This document shows positions 1 through 7,931 of a DNA stretch of 64,000 nt, piece after piece (the first letter of the stretch is position 1; each line of letters starts with the position of its first letter). Below the pieces are notes generated by a model. It made no database searches and was not told the DNA's origin. It saw only the letters and a program-made list of their open reading frames with translations. The DNA comes from Coprococcus comes ATCC 27758 (GTDB lineage Bacteria; Bacillota; Clostridia; Lachnospirales; Lachnospiraceae). Location: contig NZ_CP102277.1 of assembly GCF_025149785.1 (NCBI RefSeq), positions 2,852,001-2,916,000 of the forward strand, read 5' to 3'. The position numbers and the translations under genes are program-made.

Positions 1-1250
1 TGCATATTGTAATTGATAGACGCCATAATGTCTTCTTTTGTAATATGCTTCGGAATCAGTTCATGAATATTCTTATGAATTGCTTCTTTCAGCTCATCGA
101 TATCTCCGGCTGTCTCTTCCAGGAGTTCAGCAAGTACCGGATAGTATACCAGTTCAGTTACGCCAACTTCTTCCGGATCGATTCCACATACAGCTTTGAG
201 ATCTACCATCATATTAGAAAGTACTTTGATATTACGGTCACTTTCTTCTCTTGCGATCCACACATATGGAACAGCTGCATTCTGGATGGCATCTGCAAGT
301 TCTCTGTCAACGACAGCTCCTGCTTCTGCAATTACTTCACCTGTCATCGGACTTACTACGTCTTCGGCCAGCGTATGTCCTGTGATACGGTTCTTGAGCA
401 TAAGCTTCTTATTAAATTTATAACGTCCAACCTTTGCAAGGTCATAACGTCTCGGGTCAAAGAACATGCTGGTGATCAGACTTTCTGCACTGTCTACAGC
501 AAGCGGTTCACCCGGACGGATCTTCTTATATAATTCGAGAAGACCTTCCTGATAGTTCTCTGAAGTATCCTTTGTGAAACTTGCGAGAATCTTTGGCTCT
601 TCACCAAAAAGATCGATAATCTCAGCATTCGTTCCAATACCAAGTGCACGGATCAGGACTGTGATCGGCACCTTACGGGTTCTGTCCACACGGACATAGA
701 AAACGTCATTGGAGTCCGTCTCATATTCAAGCCATGCACCCCTGTTCGGGATAACGGTGCAAGAGTATAATTCTTTACCAAGTTTATCATGCGCAATTCC
801 ATAATAAATACCAGGTGAACGCACCAGCTGGCTGACAATAACACGTTCCGCACCATTGATTACAAAGGTACCGGTTCTTGTCATAATCGGTAAATCACCC
901 ATAAAGATCTCATGTTCATTGATCTCATCTGTCTCTTTGTTGTGAAGTCTTACCTTCACTTTAAGCGGTGCAGCATAAGTAGCATCGCGTTCTTTACATT
1001 CCTCGATTGTGTACTTGGTTTCATCTGTGCACAATGTAAAGTCGACAAATTCCAGGCTCAGATGTCCGCTGTAATCGGTAATCGGAGAAATATCATCAAA
1101 TACTTCTTTTAATCCTTCATCCAGGAACCATTTGTAAGAGTCGGTCTGAACTTCGATCAAATTAGGCATTTGGAGTACTTCTTTTTGCCGGGAATAGCTC
1201 ATGCGCATACTTTTTCCGTTTGTGATGGGACGAATTCTGTTTTTCTCCAT
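1..1250 (-). CDS. rpoB: RNA polymerase beta subunit, N-terminal part (runs off left edge)
   Basis: The minus strand from the ATG at 1248-1250 encodes about 416 residues beginning MEKNRIRPITNGKSMRMSYS and continuing into PNLIEVQTDSYKWFLDEGLK, the conserved beta-subunit start, then the protrusion and lobe regions (GVFVING-type segment FVINGAERVIVSQL, then SPGIYYG). The rest lies beyond base 1. It is the catalytic beta subunit of RNA polymerase, part of the active site and the rifampicin pocket. An AGGAG-type site lies just before the start. It follows rplL in the same direction but has its own promoter at about 1346-1375. Identity is certain from sequence; only the truncation limits it. Confidence 0.97.
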   Translation of the reverse strand, partial: MEKNRIRPITNGKSMRMSYSRQKEVLQMPNLIEVQTDSYKWFLDEGLKEVFDDISPITDYSGHLSLEFVDFTLCTDETKYTIEECKERDATYAAPLKVKVRLHNKETDEINEHEIFMGDLPIMTRTGTFVINGAERVIVSQLVRSPGIYYGIAHDKLGKELYSCTVIPNRGAWLEYETDSNDVFYVRVDRTRKVPITVLIRALGIGTNAEIIDLFGEEPKILASFTKDTSENYQEGLLELYKKIRPGEPLAVDSAESLITSMFFDPRRYDLAKVGRYKFNKKLMLKNRITGHTLAEDVVSPMTGEVIAEAGAVVDRELADAIQNAAVPYVWIAREESDRNIKVLSNMMVDLKAVCGIDPEEVGVTELVYYPVLAELLEETAGDIDELKEAIHKNIHELIPKHITKEDIMASINYNM

Positions 1251-1345
1251 TTGACGTTTCACTCCTTATATGATAAATTTTCGGGTTATTTCCGCCTTAT
1301 TCAGGGCGCACTTATGGCATACGTTTCCACAATAGCGCATTTTTT

Positions 1346-1375
1346 ACTTTACCACAGGTTTTTCCCGATTGTCAA
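1346..1375 (-). promoter_or_regulatory. rpoB promoter
   Basis: On the minus strand TTGACA (1370-1375) and TAAAGT (1346-1351) are separated by 18 bp. The site lies between the rplL attenuator and rpoB, so rpoB can be transcribed independently of rplJL. Read from sequence; not tested. Confidence 0.65.
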
Positions 1376-1520
1376 GTCTAACTTTTCAAAGAATTGTATT
1401 TTTATTGTATTTTATAATGTAAGTGGCAAAATTTACTTTCGGTCCCTTTGATACCAGATTGCTACGTGCTTTGCACTCTCGCAATCCTCATCATCATTGT
1501 ATGCATACCGCAGAAAAGTA

Positions 1521-1572
1521 CAAAAAATCAAAAGAGCGTATCACTGCAGGAAATCCTGCGCGATACGCTCTT
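1521..1572 (-). terminator. Hairpin between rplL and rpoB (terminator or attenuator)
   Basis: The 11-bp arms AAGAGCGTATC (1532-1542) and its complement (1562-1572) flank a second stem GCAGG/CCTGC. On the minus strand the hairpin is followed by a T-rich run (TTTTGATTTTTTG). A partial terminator here is usual for setting the L7/L12 to RNA polymerase ratio. The rest of the 347-base gap holds only the rpoB promoter. Confidence 0.75.
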
Positions 1573-1597
1573 GTCATTCACAGTGTGATAACCAAAA

Positions 1598-1972
1598 TTA
1601 CTTAAGGTTAACTTCTGCTCCTTCAGCTTCAAGTTTTGTTTTGATTTCTTCAGCTTCAGCTTTAGAAACGCCTTCTTTAACTACCTTCGGTGCTCCGTCA
1701 ACTAATTCTTTAGCTTCTTTAAGTCCAAGTCCTGTGATTTCACGAACAACTTTGATAACTTTAACTTTAGATGCTCCAGCAGAAACAAGTTCTACGTCGA
1801 ACTCATCTTTTTCTTCTGCTGCTGCTCCACCTTCTGCAGCTGCTGCTACTACAACACCTGCTGCTGCGGATACACCAAATTCTTCTTCACATGCTTTAAC
1901 TAAGTCATTTAATTCAAGTACAGATAATTCTTTGATAGCTTCAATAAATTCTGCTGTTGTTAATTTTGCCAT
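1598..1972 (-). CDS. rplL: 50S ribosomal protein L7/L12
   Basis: A 124-residue protein beginning [21 protein letters not shown]-terminal dimerisation domain, an alanine/glycine-rich hinge at about residues 35-55, and a C-terminal domain with the conserved [16 protein letters not shown] segment that recruits elongation factors to the ribosomal stalk. A longer reading starting at 1987 would place its ATG inside the GGAGG site at 1981-1985, so the ATG at 1970-1972 is chosen. It is co-transcribed with rplJ, 81 bases upstream. Confidence 0.97.
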   Translation of the reverse strand: MAKLTTAEFIEAIKELSVLELNDLVKACEEEFGVSAAAGVVVAAAAEGGAAAEEKDEFDVELVSAGASKVKVIKVVREITGLGLKEAKELVDGAPKVVKEGVSKAEAEEIKTKLEAEGAEVNLK

Positions 1973-2053
1973 TTTATTTTCCTCCATTTGATTTTAATGA
2001 TTGGCTCTTTCGCCTCTTACTGTTCCCACACTCGGATGGGATTCCGGTACAGC

Positions 2054-2578
2054 TTACTCTGCTGCCGGTGCTTCTGCTTCAGCTTCTGCCGGAGCATCGC
2101 CCTGTTCTGCGATCTGATTAAGAACACGAGCAAGGTTTGTAATAGGTGACTGTAAGCTTCCAAGTAATTTGGACAGCAGTACTTCTCTTGACGGAATCTT
2201 AGAAAGTTCCTGAATACCAGCTGCGTCATATACTGAGCCTTCAACTACACCTGCTTTTACTTCAAGAGCTTCTGCTTTCTTAGCGAAATTGCAGATGATT
2301 CTTGCCGGTGCTGTTGCATCTTCTTTAGAAATTGCAATAGCGTTCGGTCCTTCCAGATATTCGTCAAGCTGTGCGAAATCTGTTCCTTCAAAAGCTCTCT
2401 TCATCATTGTGTTCTTGCAAACTTTGTAGATAACACCTGCTTCTCTCAGCTGTTTACGAAGTTCAGTGTCCTGAGCTACTGTAAGTCCACAGTAGTTAAC
2501 GATAACTGCTGACTGAGCATCTGTGAGATCTTCAACGATTGCCTGTACGATAGGTTGTTTTAATTCAACTTTTGCCAC
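2054..2578 (-). CDS. rplJ: 50S ribosomal protein L10
   Basis: A 174-residue protein beginning (GTG) AKVELKQPIVQAIVEDLTDA, with the L10 core YKVCKNTMMKRAFEGTDF and an acidic alanine-rich tail that anchors L7/L12 dimers. The start is a GTG at 2576-2578, seven to nine bases after GGAGGTG; longer in-frame readings run into the structured leader and are rejected. L10 with L7/L12 normally binds its own leader, which is present directly upstream, giving autogenous control. Confidence 0.96.
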   Translation of the reverse strand: MAKVELKQPIVQAIVEDLTDAQSAVIVNYCGLTVAQDTELRKQLREAGVIYKVCKNTMMKRAFEGTDFAQLDEYLEGPNAIAISKEDATAPARIICNFAKKAEALEVKAGVVEGSVYDAAGIQELSKIPSREVLLSKLLGSLQSPITNLARVLNQIAEQGDAPAEAEAEAPAAE

Positions 2579-2785
2579 GAATGGTGCACCTCCTTGTAGT
2601 ATTTTCAACTGCCAGAAAGTCTCGGTCCCAGCGGGGACTTTCATATCACGCAATCATGCGCTAAAAAACCTCCGCGCCAAAGCACAGAGGTTTACAAATT
2701 CAAATCTAATGAATCTTGTCTTCCTCGGTAGGCGTTTTGACCCTTATGCCTTACGGCACCTACTGTCTTCGGCAGTTACTTCGTA
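2579..2785 (-). promoter_or_regulatory. L10 leader (autoregulatory mRNA structure with attenuator)
   Basis: The leader RNA contains the conserved block from about 2710 to 2782 (AGTAGGTGCC, then AACGCCTACCGAGG) typical of Firmicute L10 leaders, followed by a hairpin AACCTC...GAGGTT with a T6 run at 2663-2693, which is a terminator. Known role of the family: binding of L10(L12)4 favours termination and shuts off rplJL when the proteins are in excess. Confidence 0.85.
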
Positions 2786-2814
2786 AATATAGCATATGTT
2801 TACCGGAAAGTCAA
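2786..2814 (-). promoter_or_regulatory. rplJL promoter
   Basis: Minus-strand TTGACT (2809-2814), 17-bp spacer, TATATT (2786-2791), placed immediately before the L10 leader. This shows rplJL does not need transcription through ldh. Confidence 0.75.
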
Positions 2815-2868
2815 GTGTAATTTTTCTTTTTTAATTTTTATTTTTTCAATTTTATCCAGTTTCTTCTA

Positions 2869-3813
2869 TTATAAATCCAGGCCATCCAGAACTTCCTTCA
2901 GTTCTTTTGCAGAAGAAAGCAATTTTTCTTTTTCTTCATCGCTCAGTGGAATCTCAAGAACTTTTTCTGCACCTTTCTGCGAAACTATGGTCGGAACACT
3001 GATACAGAGTCCTTCCAGTCCGTATTCTCCCTCCATCAGACTCGTGACAGGAAGAACCGCATTTTCATTCATAACAATGCTTTCGGCAATTCTCGCAACC
3101 GCCATTGCAACACCATAATAGGTTGCACCCTTTTTCTGGATAATATCGTAAGCACTGTCCCGCACAGTTTTATAAATTCTTTCCATAGATTCCTGATGCT
3201 GATAATGTCCGCGAAGTTCACAGAAATCATTGATTGGTATTCCCGCCACATTTGCCCCGCTCCATACGGCAAGCTCACTGTCTCCATGCTCTCCGATGAT
3301 ATTGGCATGTACGCTCCGGCTCGCAACCTGAAGATGTTCGCTTAACAGATAACGGAATCTCGCAGTATCCAGAACGGTTCCGCTTCCGAATACTCTTTCC
3401 TTCGGATATCCGGAAATCTTAAGTGCCGCATAAGTCAGAATATCCACTGGATTTGCTACAACAAGCAGGATTCCTTCAAATCCGCGTTTTGTGATTTCCG
3501 GAATAATCGATTTGAAAATTGCTACATTTTTGTGTACCAGATCCAGTCTTGTCTCTCCCGGTTTTTGATTTGCTCCAGCTGTAATGATGATTAGTGAACA
3601 ATCACTGATATCATCATAAGATCCCGCATATATTTTCATCGGGTGCGCATATGGTCTACCGTGGCTTATGTCCATTGCCTCCCCTTCTGCCTTTTCTTTA
3701 TTCGCATCGATCAGTACCAGTTCGGAAAAGATCCCTTTCTGAAGTAAGCTGAACGCAGAGGACGCTCCTACAAACCCACATCCGATAATTGCTGCCTTTT
3801 GAATATTAACCAT
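2869..3813 (-). CDS. ldh: L-lactate dehydrogenase (NAD-dependent)
   Basis: A 314-residue protein of the LDH/MDH superfamily: Rossmann loop GCGFVG at 11-16, the specificity loop AGANQKPGETR with Gln83 (Gln102 in standard LDH numbering; malate dehydrogenases have Arg there), Arg89, the Asp149/Arg152 pair in DTARFR and catalytic His176 in GEHGDSE. These predict pyruvate to lactate with NADH in the cytoplasm. It starts with ATG after AAAGGAGG. It lies between rplA and rplJ, breaking the usual ribosomal gene string, but the rplA terminator upstream and the rplJ promoter downstream make it a separate unit. Length is normal for the family. Confidence 0.92.
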   Translation of the reverse strand: MVNIQKAAIIGCGFVGASSAFSLLQKGIFSELVLIDANKEKAEGEAMDISHGRPYAHPMKIYAGSYDDISDCSLIIITAGANQKPGETRLDLVHKNVAIFKSIIPEITKRGFEGILLVVANPVDILTYAALKISGYPKERVFGSGTVLDTARFRYLLSEHLQVASRSVHANIIGEHGDSELAVWSGANVAGIPINDFCELRGHYQHQESMERIYKTVRDSAYDIIQKKGATYYGVAMAVARIAESIVMNENAVLPVTSLMEGEYGLEGLCISVPTIVSQKGAEKVLEIPLSDEEKEKLLSSAKELKEVLDGLDL

Positions 3814-3859
3814 GACAAAGTGCCTCCTTTTAATTGCTTGATATTTTTTTCACAGGCAT

Positions 3860-3888
3860 AGGTTATCATTATTTTCCCCGATTTTCAA
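3860..3888 (-). promoter_or_regulatory. Candidate ldh promoter
   Basis: Minus-strand TTGAAA (3883-3888), 17-bp spacer, TAACCT (3860-3865). The -10 is weak, so this is tentative, but a promoter is needed here because a terminator closes the rplKA transcript at 3965-3999. Confidence 0.4.
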
Positions 3889-3960
3889 TGTTTTCATGCA
3901 TTGTTCGTCAAAAAATGCACAATGTATACAGAATACTGTTTGTTAGATTTCATGTTGCAC

Positions 3961-3999
3961 AAAAAGACACCGTAACGGATCACTCCGCATACGGTGTCT
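3961..3999 (-). terminator. Terminator after rplA
   Basis: Arms AGACACCGTA (3965-3974) and its complement (3990-3999) with an inner CGGA/TCCG pairing; on the minus strand it is followed by T5. It ends the transcript that carries rplK and rplA. Confidence 0.85.
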
Positions 4000-4026
4000 C
4001 TATTATTTACATTTATTCAATACTGA

Positions 4027-4719
4027 TTAAGCAAGCTTCATTGGGTTGATTTTTACACCAGGTCCCATTGTAGAAGTAAGTGTCACACTCTTAAGATACT
4101 GACCCTTTACTGCTGCCGGTTTAGCTTTGTTAATCGCATCGATAAGCGTCTGGAAGTTGTCAGCAAGCTGTTCTTCAGTGAAAGAAGCTTTTCCTACCGG
4201 TACATGGATGATATTTGTCTTGTCCAATCTGTACTCAATCTTACCAGCTTTGATTTCGTTGATAGCTTTTGTAACGTCCATTGTTACTGTACCAGCCTTC
4301 GGGTTTGGCATTAAACCTTTTGGTCCAAGTACACGTCCGAGACGTCCAACAACACCCATCATATCCGGTGTAGCTACAACTACATCGAATTCGAACCAGT
4401 TTTCATTCTGGATCTTCGGAATGAGTTCATCTCCACCTACGTAATCTGCTCCGGCAGCTTTAGCTTCTTCAGCTTTAGCGTCCTTAGCAAATACAAGGAT
4501 ACGAACCTTTTTACCAGTTCCGTGTGGAAGAACTACAGCGCCACGGATCTGCTGATCTGCATGACGTCCGTCACATCCTGTTCTGATATGAGCTTCGATT
4601 GTTTCATCAAATTTAGCTGTCGCGCTCTTCTTAACAAGTGCGATCGCTTCATCTCTATCATAGAGAGTTGCTCTGTCGATTAACTTTGCAGCTTCTACGT
4701 ATTTCTTTCCTCTTTTCAT
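4027..4719 (-). CDS. rplA: 50S ribosomal protein L1
   Basis: A 230-residue protein beginning [20 protein letters not shown], with the L1 signature region [22 protein letters not shown] and the [20 protein letters not shown] segment. It binds 23S rRNA at the L1 stalk that moves deacylated tRNA at the E site; in many bacteria it also represses its own operon by binding mRNA. Start ATG follows AGGAGG by about eight bases. It is 84 bases downstream of rplK. Standard family length. Confidence 0.97.
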   Translation of the reverse strand: MKRGKKYVEAAKLIDRATLYDRDEAIALVKKSATAKFDETIEAHIRTGCDGRHADQQIRGAVVLPHGTGKKVRILVFAKDAKAEEAKAAGADYVGGDELIPKIQNENWFEFDVVVATPDMMGVVGRLGRVLGPKGLMPNPKAGTVTMDVTKAINEIKAGKIEYRLDKTNIIHVPVGKASFTEEQLADNFQTLIDAINKAKPAAVKGQYLKSVTLTSTMGPGVKINPMKLA

Positions 4720-4740
4720 TCTAAATACCTCCTAGTGGTG

Positions 4741-4763
4741 ATTACGGGAATTCCCTCCCACGT
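4741..4763 (-). promoter_or_regulatory. Conserved leader hairpin before rplA
   Basis: Minus strand ACGTGGGAGGGAATTCCCG forms a small GGGA/TCCC hairpin just before the rplA ribosome binding site. A near-copy lies at the same place before rplK (5257-5278). Candidate site for ribosomal protein feedback; inference. Confidence 0.45.
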
Positions 4764-4803
4764 ATTTTTTCAGTTTCCTTACATTCTGCTTATGCAGTCT
4801 GAA

Positions 4804-5232
4804 TTAGTCCTCTACTACAGTTACACCCATGCTGCGGCATGTTCCTTCGATCATGCTCATAGCTGTTTCTACGGATGCAGCGTTCAGGTCTGGCATCTTA
4901 AGTTCTGCGATTTCCTTTACCTGAGCTTTTGTAATCTTAGCAACTTTTGTCTTGTTCGGAACACCTGAACCAGATTTAAGGTTGCAGGCTTTCTTAATAA
5001 GAACTGCTGCCGGAGGAGTCTTTGTAACGAAGCTGAAACTTCTGTCACTGTAAACTGTAATTACTACAGGAATGATCAGATCTCCCTGATCAGCTGTCTT
5101 TGCGTTGAACTGTTTTGTAAATTCAACGATATTTACACCGTGCTGTCCAAGAGCAGGACCAACCGGTGGAGCCGGAGTAGCCTTTCCAGCTGGAATCTGT
5201 AATTTGATATAACCTGAAACTTTTTTTGCCAT
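4804..5232 (-). CDS. rplK: 50S ribosomal protein L11
   Basis: A 142-residue protein beginning [20 protein letters not shown], then [21 protein letters not shown] and a C-terminal RNA-binding domain ending in MGVTVVED. It forms the GTPase-associated centre with 23S rRNA and is the site of thiostrepton action and of RelA sensing in relatives. ATG follows AGGAGG. It stands between nusG and rplA in the conserved order. Confidence 0.97.
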   Translation of the reverse strand: MAKKVSGYIKLQIPAGKATPAPPVGPALGQHGVNIVEFTKQFNAKTADQGDLIIPVVITVYSDRSFSFVTKTPPAAVLIKKACNLKSGSGVPNKTKVAKITKAQVKEIAELKMPDLNAASVETAMSMIEGTCRSMGVTVVED

Positions 5233-5256
5233 TTTAAAGTACCTCCTTGTGGTATT

Positions 5257-5278
5257 TGCGGGGATTTCCCTCCCACGT
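5257..5278 (-). promoter_or_regulatory. Conserved leader hairpin before rplK
   Basis: Minus strand ACGTGGGAGGGAAATCCCC, nearly identical to the block upstream of rplA at 4741-4763, again ending about 20 bases before the start codon. Probably a shared regulatory mRNA element; function inferred. Confidence 0.45.
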
Positions 5279-5302
5279 GTTCATTATGCACTACGCATAA
5301 AG

Positions 5303-5818
5303 TTACATTTTTTTGACTTCTGCGAAACTGATTTCTACCGGCGTTTCGCGGCCGAATAAATCAACATTGATCGTCAGGCTCTGCTTAGCCATATTGATAG
5401 TCTGAATCATGCCGACTGTTCCTTCCCAGGCTCCGCCTGTTACTGTCACAGTATCTCCTTCTTCAAAATCTACCACGATGTCTTCTTTCTGGATACCAAG
5501 TGGTGCCATCTCTTCATCTGTAAGCGGAACCGGTTTGGATCCAGGACCTACAAATCCTGTAACACCTCTTGTGTTTCGTACCACATACCAGGTATCATCG
5601 TTCATGATCATGTGGATCAGAACATATCCCGGAAACATCTTTTTCTGAGACGCTTTCTGTACGCCGTTCTTCAATTCGACAACTTCCTGCATCGGAACAC
5701 GGACCTCAAGGATCTCATCTTCCAGATGACGGTTCTCGATCGTTTTGTCAATGTTGGCTTTTACCTTGTTTTCATACCCTGAATAGGTATGCACAACATA
5801 CCATTTTGCTTCTGCCAT
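5303..5818 (-). CDS. nusG: Transcription termination/antitermination factor NusG
   Basis: A 171-residue protein: NGN domain (about 1-110) beginning MAEAKWYVVHTYSGYENKVK with KMFPGYVLI and FVGPGSKPVPL, and a C-terminal KOW domain (about 118-171) with GDTVTVTGGAWEGTVG. It binds the RNA polymerase clamp and links it to Rho or the ribosome. It lies 36 bases after secE in the expected order. ATG with a GAAAGGTGAG-type site. Confidence 0.97.
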   Translation of the reverse strand: MAEAKWYVVHTYSGYENKVKANIDKTIENRHLEDEILEVRVPMQEVVELKNGVQKASQKKMFPGYVLIHMIMNDDTWYVVRNTRGVTGFVGPGSKPVPLTDEEMAPLGIQKEDIVVDFEEGDTVTVTGGAWEGTVGMIQTINMAKQSLTINVDLFGRETPVEISFAEVKKM

Positions 5819-5854
5819 AAACTCACCTTTCCTGCATTACCATTTATCAGTATC

Positions 5855-6067
5855 TTATCTAACTAATAAATCTACCCCGAATTTTACCAGGATATCACAG
5901 ATCGTGATAATCGCTCCTAAGATAACGGAAACAACTACGACCGCAGCTGTCTGTTTGGTAAGTGTGGTTTTGTCTGGCCAGATAATCTTATTAAACTCAG
6001 CTTTCAGACCTTTGAAGAAAGGAGTTTTCTTCTCTTTTGTCTTCGCTTTGTCTTTAGATTCGCCCAT
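5855..6067 (-). CDS. secE: Preprotein translocase subunit SecE
   Basis: A 70-residue protein MGESKDKAKTKEKKTPFFKG..., with a basic N-terminal amphipathic stretch (AEFNKIIWPDKTTLTKQT, the conserved SecE core) and a single membrane helix (about 41-66). It clamps the SecY channel. The ATG at 6065-6067 sits eight bases after GGGAAG; an in-frame GTG at 6074-6076 is a possible but less likely start. Located between rpmG and nusG as in other Firmicutes. Confidence 0.94.
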   Translation of the reverse strand: MGESKDKAKTKEKKTPFFKGLKAEFNKIIWPDKTTLTKQTAAVVVVSVILGAIITICDILVKFGVDLLVR

Positions 6068-6089
6068 AACATTCACTTCCCTTCAACGA

Positions 6090-6239
6090 CTATTTCGTCT
6101 CTTTGTGTAATGTGTGTGATTTGCAGAATCTACAGTATTTCTTTGTTTCCATGCGTTCCGGATGAGACTTCTTATCCTTTGTCATGTTGTAGTTACGATG
6201 CTTGCATTCTGTACATTCCAGTGTAATTCTTGTACGCAC
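6090..6239 (-). CDS. rpmG: 50S ribosomal protein L33
   Basis: A 49-residue protein starting at a GTG (6237-6239) after [26 protein letters not shown]..., ending in SHTLHKETK. It carries two Cys pairs (CTEC and CRFC) of the zinc-binding type of L33, so it is the C-plus paralogue rather than the zinc-free form. First gene of the rpmG-secE-nusG unit, 23 bases before secE. The ORF is short and uses GTG, so automated calls could miss it. Confidence 0.93.
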   Translation of the reverse strand: MRTRITLECTECKHRNYNMTKDKKSHPERMETKKYCRFCKSHTLHKETK

Positions 6240-6376
6240 AACTTCCACCTCGCTTTTTATGTTCTAATTTTTAGTTGCATGACAGCTTGCGAGGCTGTCG
6301 TGAAAGCTTCACGCCTGAAACTTTCTTTGTTAAAAATAGGCATAAAAAAAAGACCTATACTTCCATTCGCTAGGTT

Positions 6377-6405
6377 AGTGTACCATACCGAAAGTATAAA
6401 GTCAA
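6377..6405 (-). promoter_or_regulatory. Promoter of rpmG-secE-nusG
   Basis: Minus-strand TTGACT (6400-6405), 17-bp spacer, TACACT (6377-6382) with TGG directly before. A strong match; it gives a leader of about 130 bases before rpmG in which no tRNA gene was seen. Confidence 0.8.
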
Positions 6406-6498
6406 GAAATTAAATAATTTTTTACGAAAGCCTTCGGACTGTCCAGGTGCATCCGGAATCTGCTCTCATCCAGGCATATTCCCGGCACACAGGCTAAA

Positions 6499-6531
6499 AT
6501 TTCAGCCGCAGAATGAAATCCGCGGCTGAAA
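6499..6531 (-). terminator. Terminator after thrE-like gene
   Basis: Arms TTCAGCCGC (6501-6509) and its complement (6522-6530), with a T-rich tail on the minus strand; nine bases beyond the stop of the 6540-7790 gene. The stem is followed by T5 on the plus strand too. Confidence 0.75.
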
Positions 6532-6539
6532 CTTTTTAT

Positions 6540-7790
6540 TTATCTGTCACTTTTTCCAATGTGATATTCTACCTTCATACCACGCATGATAGTTCTTGAT
6601 GCAATATCTACAAAGTTAAATCCAAATGCAATTGCAACGCAGGTCGCAAAAAGTGTGATCGTCTGTTCCAGGAGCATATGCATATTCCCGCTTACGCATG
6701 CGTACATTACATAGTACAGATTCGGTCCAGGAATCAGAGGGAATACAGACGCTGTCAGGAAAATTGTTGATGGTGCTTTATTTATCCGCGACATAATAAA
6801 TGCATAGAATGCAACGAATGTCGCCGCAATTGTAGTTGCAAGGAAGTTACTTGGACGCGCCTCATAAACAAGTGCATAAATCAGCCATGTAAAAAATGCT
6901 CCGATTCCACAGTAAACCACCTGCATGCCCCGGATCTTAAACCACAGTGCAAATCCCACGCAGGCTGCGGTACAGGAAATCAGCTGTACGATCAGATTCG
7001 GGGTAAGGATAAATCCTTCCGCCTCTACACCGCCAAAAAGAATCATCGGTATCGCCGTACCAAATGCGATTCCGGAAGCACCAAGCATGGAATTCATGAT
7101 ATTGATTGATCCGGAGATAAAGTCTTTCTGAAGCAGATCACGGATTCCGTTCGTCGTACTCAGTCCACTGATCAGGAGCATGACAATTCCGATCATGATC
7201 CGCTCCTCATGATCCGCAAATCCAAATTTAACAGATAACAGAATGATCATCTCTGCAATAAACGATAAGATCAGGTTATATGCCAGCAGGTTCTTCTCAC
7301 GTTCAGCCAGCCAGTTCCCTGCTGCAACGATCACAATTGATACGATCACCGCAATGATCGCATCCCTTATATCACATCCAAAGAATACCGCGAATCCGGT
7401 ACCACCTAAAATACCGGCCGCATAATGGGTGTACCACTTCTGTTCCGGTCTTCCCATCACCTCTTCAAACTGTCTTCTCATTTCTTTTGCATCCGGCTTT
7501 TCTTTACAGACTTTACGGCACAGATTATTCAGATAATCCAGCTTGTCAAAGTCACATTCCCCTATTTCTACCAGTCGGATCTGTGTAATAATCTGCCCTT
7601 CCGGTGTCTCTGCCGTAATCTGGATATTGCTTGGTATAACAAAAATATCATACTTTACAAATCCATAACTTCTGCAAATACGGTACAGACTATCCTGCAG
7701 ACGGAAGTTCTCCGCTCCACATCTAATCATAGCTTCCCCAATGTCCAGGATCCCCTGTACAATTCTCTCGTAATCGTATTTCACATTCAT
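6540..7790 (-). CDS. Threonine/serine exporter, ThrE family (two-domain)
   Basis: A 416-residue membrane protein. The N-terminal soluble part (about 1-125, GEAMIRCGAENFRLQDSLYRI, then VIPSNIQITAETPEGQ) is the DUF1212/ThrE domain, followed by about ten hydrophobic helices made of the ThrE and ThrE_2 (DUF3815) halves, ending RTIMRGMKVEYHIGKSDR. Family members export threonine and serine using the proton gradient. In many Firmicutes the two halves are separate genes; here they are joined. ATG after AAAAGGAAA; own promoter at 7876-7903 and own terminator, so it is a single-gene unit. Substrate assigned by family only. Confidence 0.8.
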   Translation of the reverse strand: MNVKYDYERIVQGILDIGEAMIRCGAENFRLQDSLYRICRSYGFVKYDIFVIPSNIQITAETPEGQIITQIRLVEIGECDFDKLDYLNNLCRKVCKEKPDAKEMRRQFEEVMGRPEQKWYTHYAAGILGGTGFAVFFGCDIRDAIIAVIVSIVIVAAGNWLAEREKNLLAYNLILSFIAEMIILLSVKFGFADHEERIMIGIVMLLISGLSTTNGIRDLLQKDFISGSINIMNSMLGASGIAFGTAIPMILFGGVEAEGFILTPNLIVQLISCTAACVGFALWFKIRGMQVVYCGIGAFFTWLIYALVYEARPSNFLATTIAATFVAFYAFIMSRINKAPSTIFLTASVFPLIPGPNLYYVMYACVSGNMHMLLEQTITLFATCVAIAFGFNFVDIASRTIMRGMKVEYHIGKSDR

Positions 7791-7875
7791 TTTCCTTTTC
7801 CCAAAACCTCTCTCTTTTGTTCTTCTTACAAAGCCAGTTGTTCCGCCCTCCCGAACACTTCAGCCATACGAAGTA

Positions 7876-7903
7876 ATGATATCATGATGTATCAAAAAGT
7901 CAA
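7876..7903 (-). promoter_or_regulatory. Promoter of thrE-like gene
   Basis: Minus-strand TTGACT (7898-7903), 16-bp spacer, TATCAT (7876-7881). The -10 sits in the 10-bp palindrome ATGATATCAT. Confidence 0.55.
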
Positions 7904-7931
7904 CTAAATTCGGAGAATTTCTTCTAATATG

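Noticed and set aside
1497-1991. 164-codon plus-strand reading opposite rplL
   Set aside because: It is the mirror of the Ala-rich rplL gene and shows Ser/Thr-rich shadow composition.
2579-2653. In-frame extension of L10 upstream of the GTG start
   Set aside because: It translates the L10 leader; a GGAGGTG site supports the GTG at 2578.
6240-6539. tRNA-Trp gene, often found near secE
   Set aside because: No cloverleaf or anticodon stem could be found in the rpmG upstream region.
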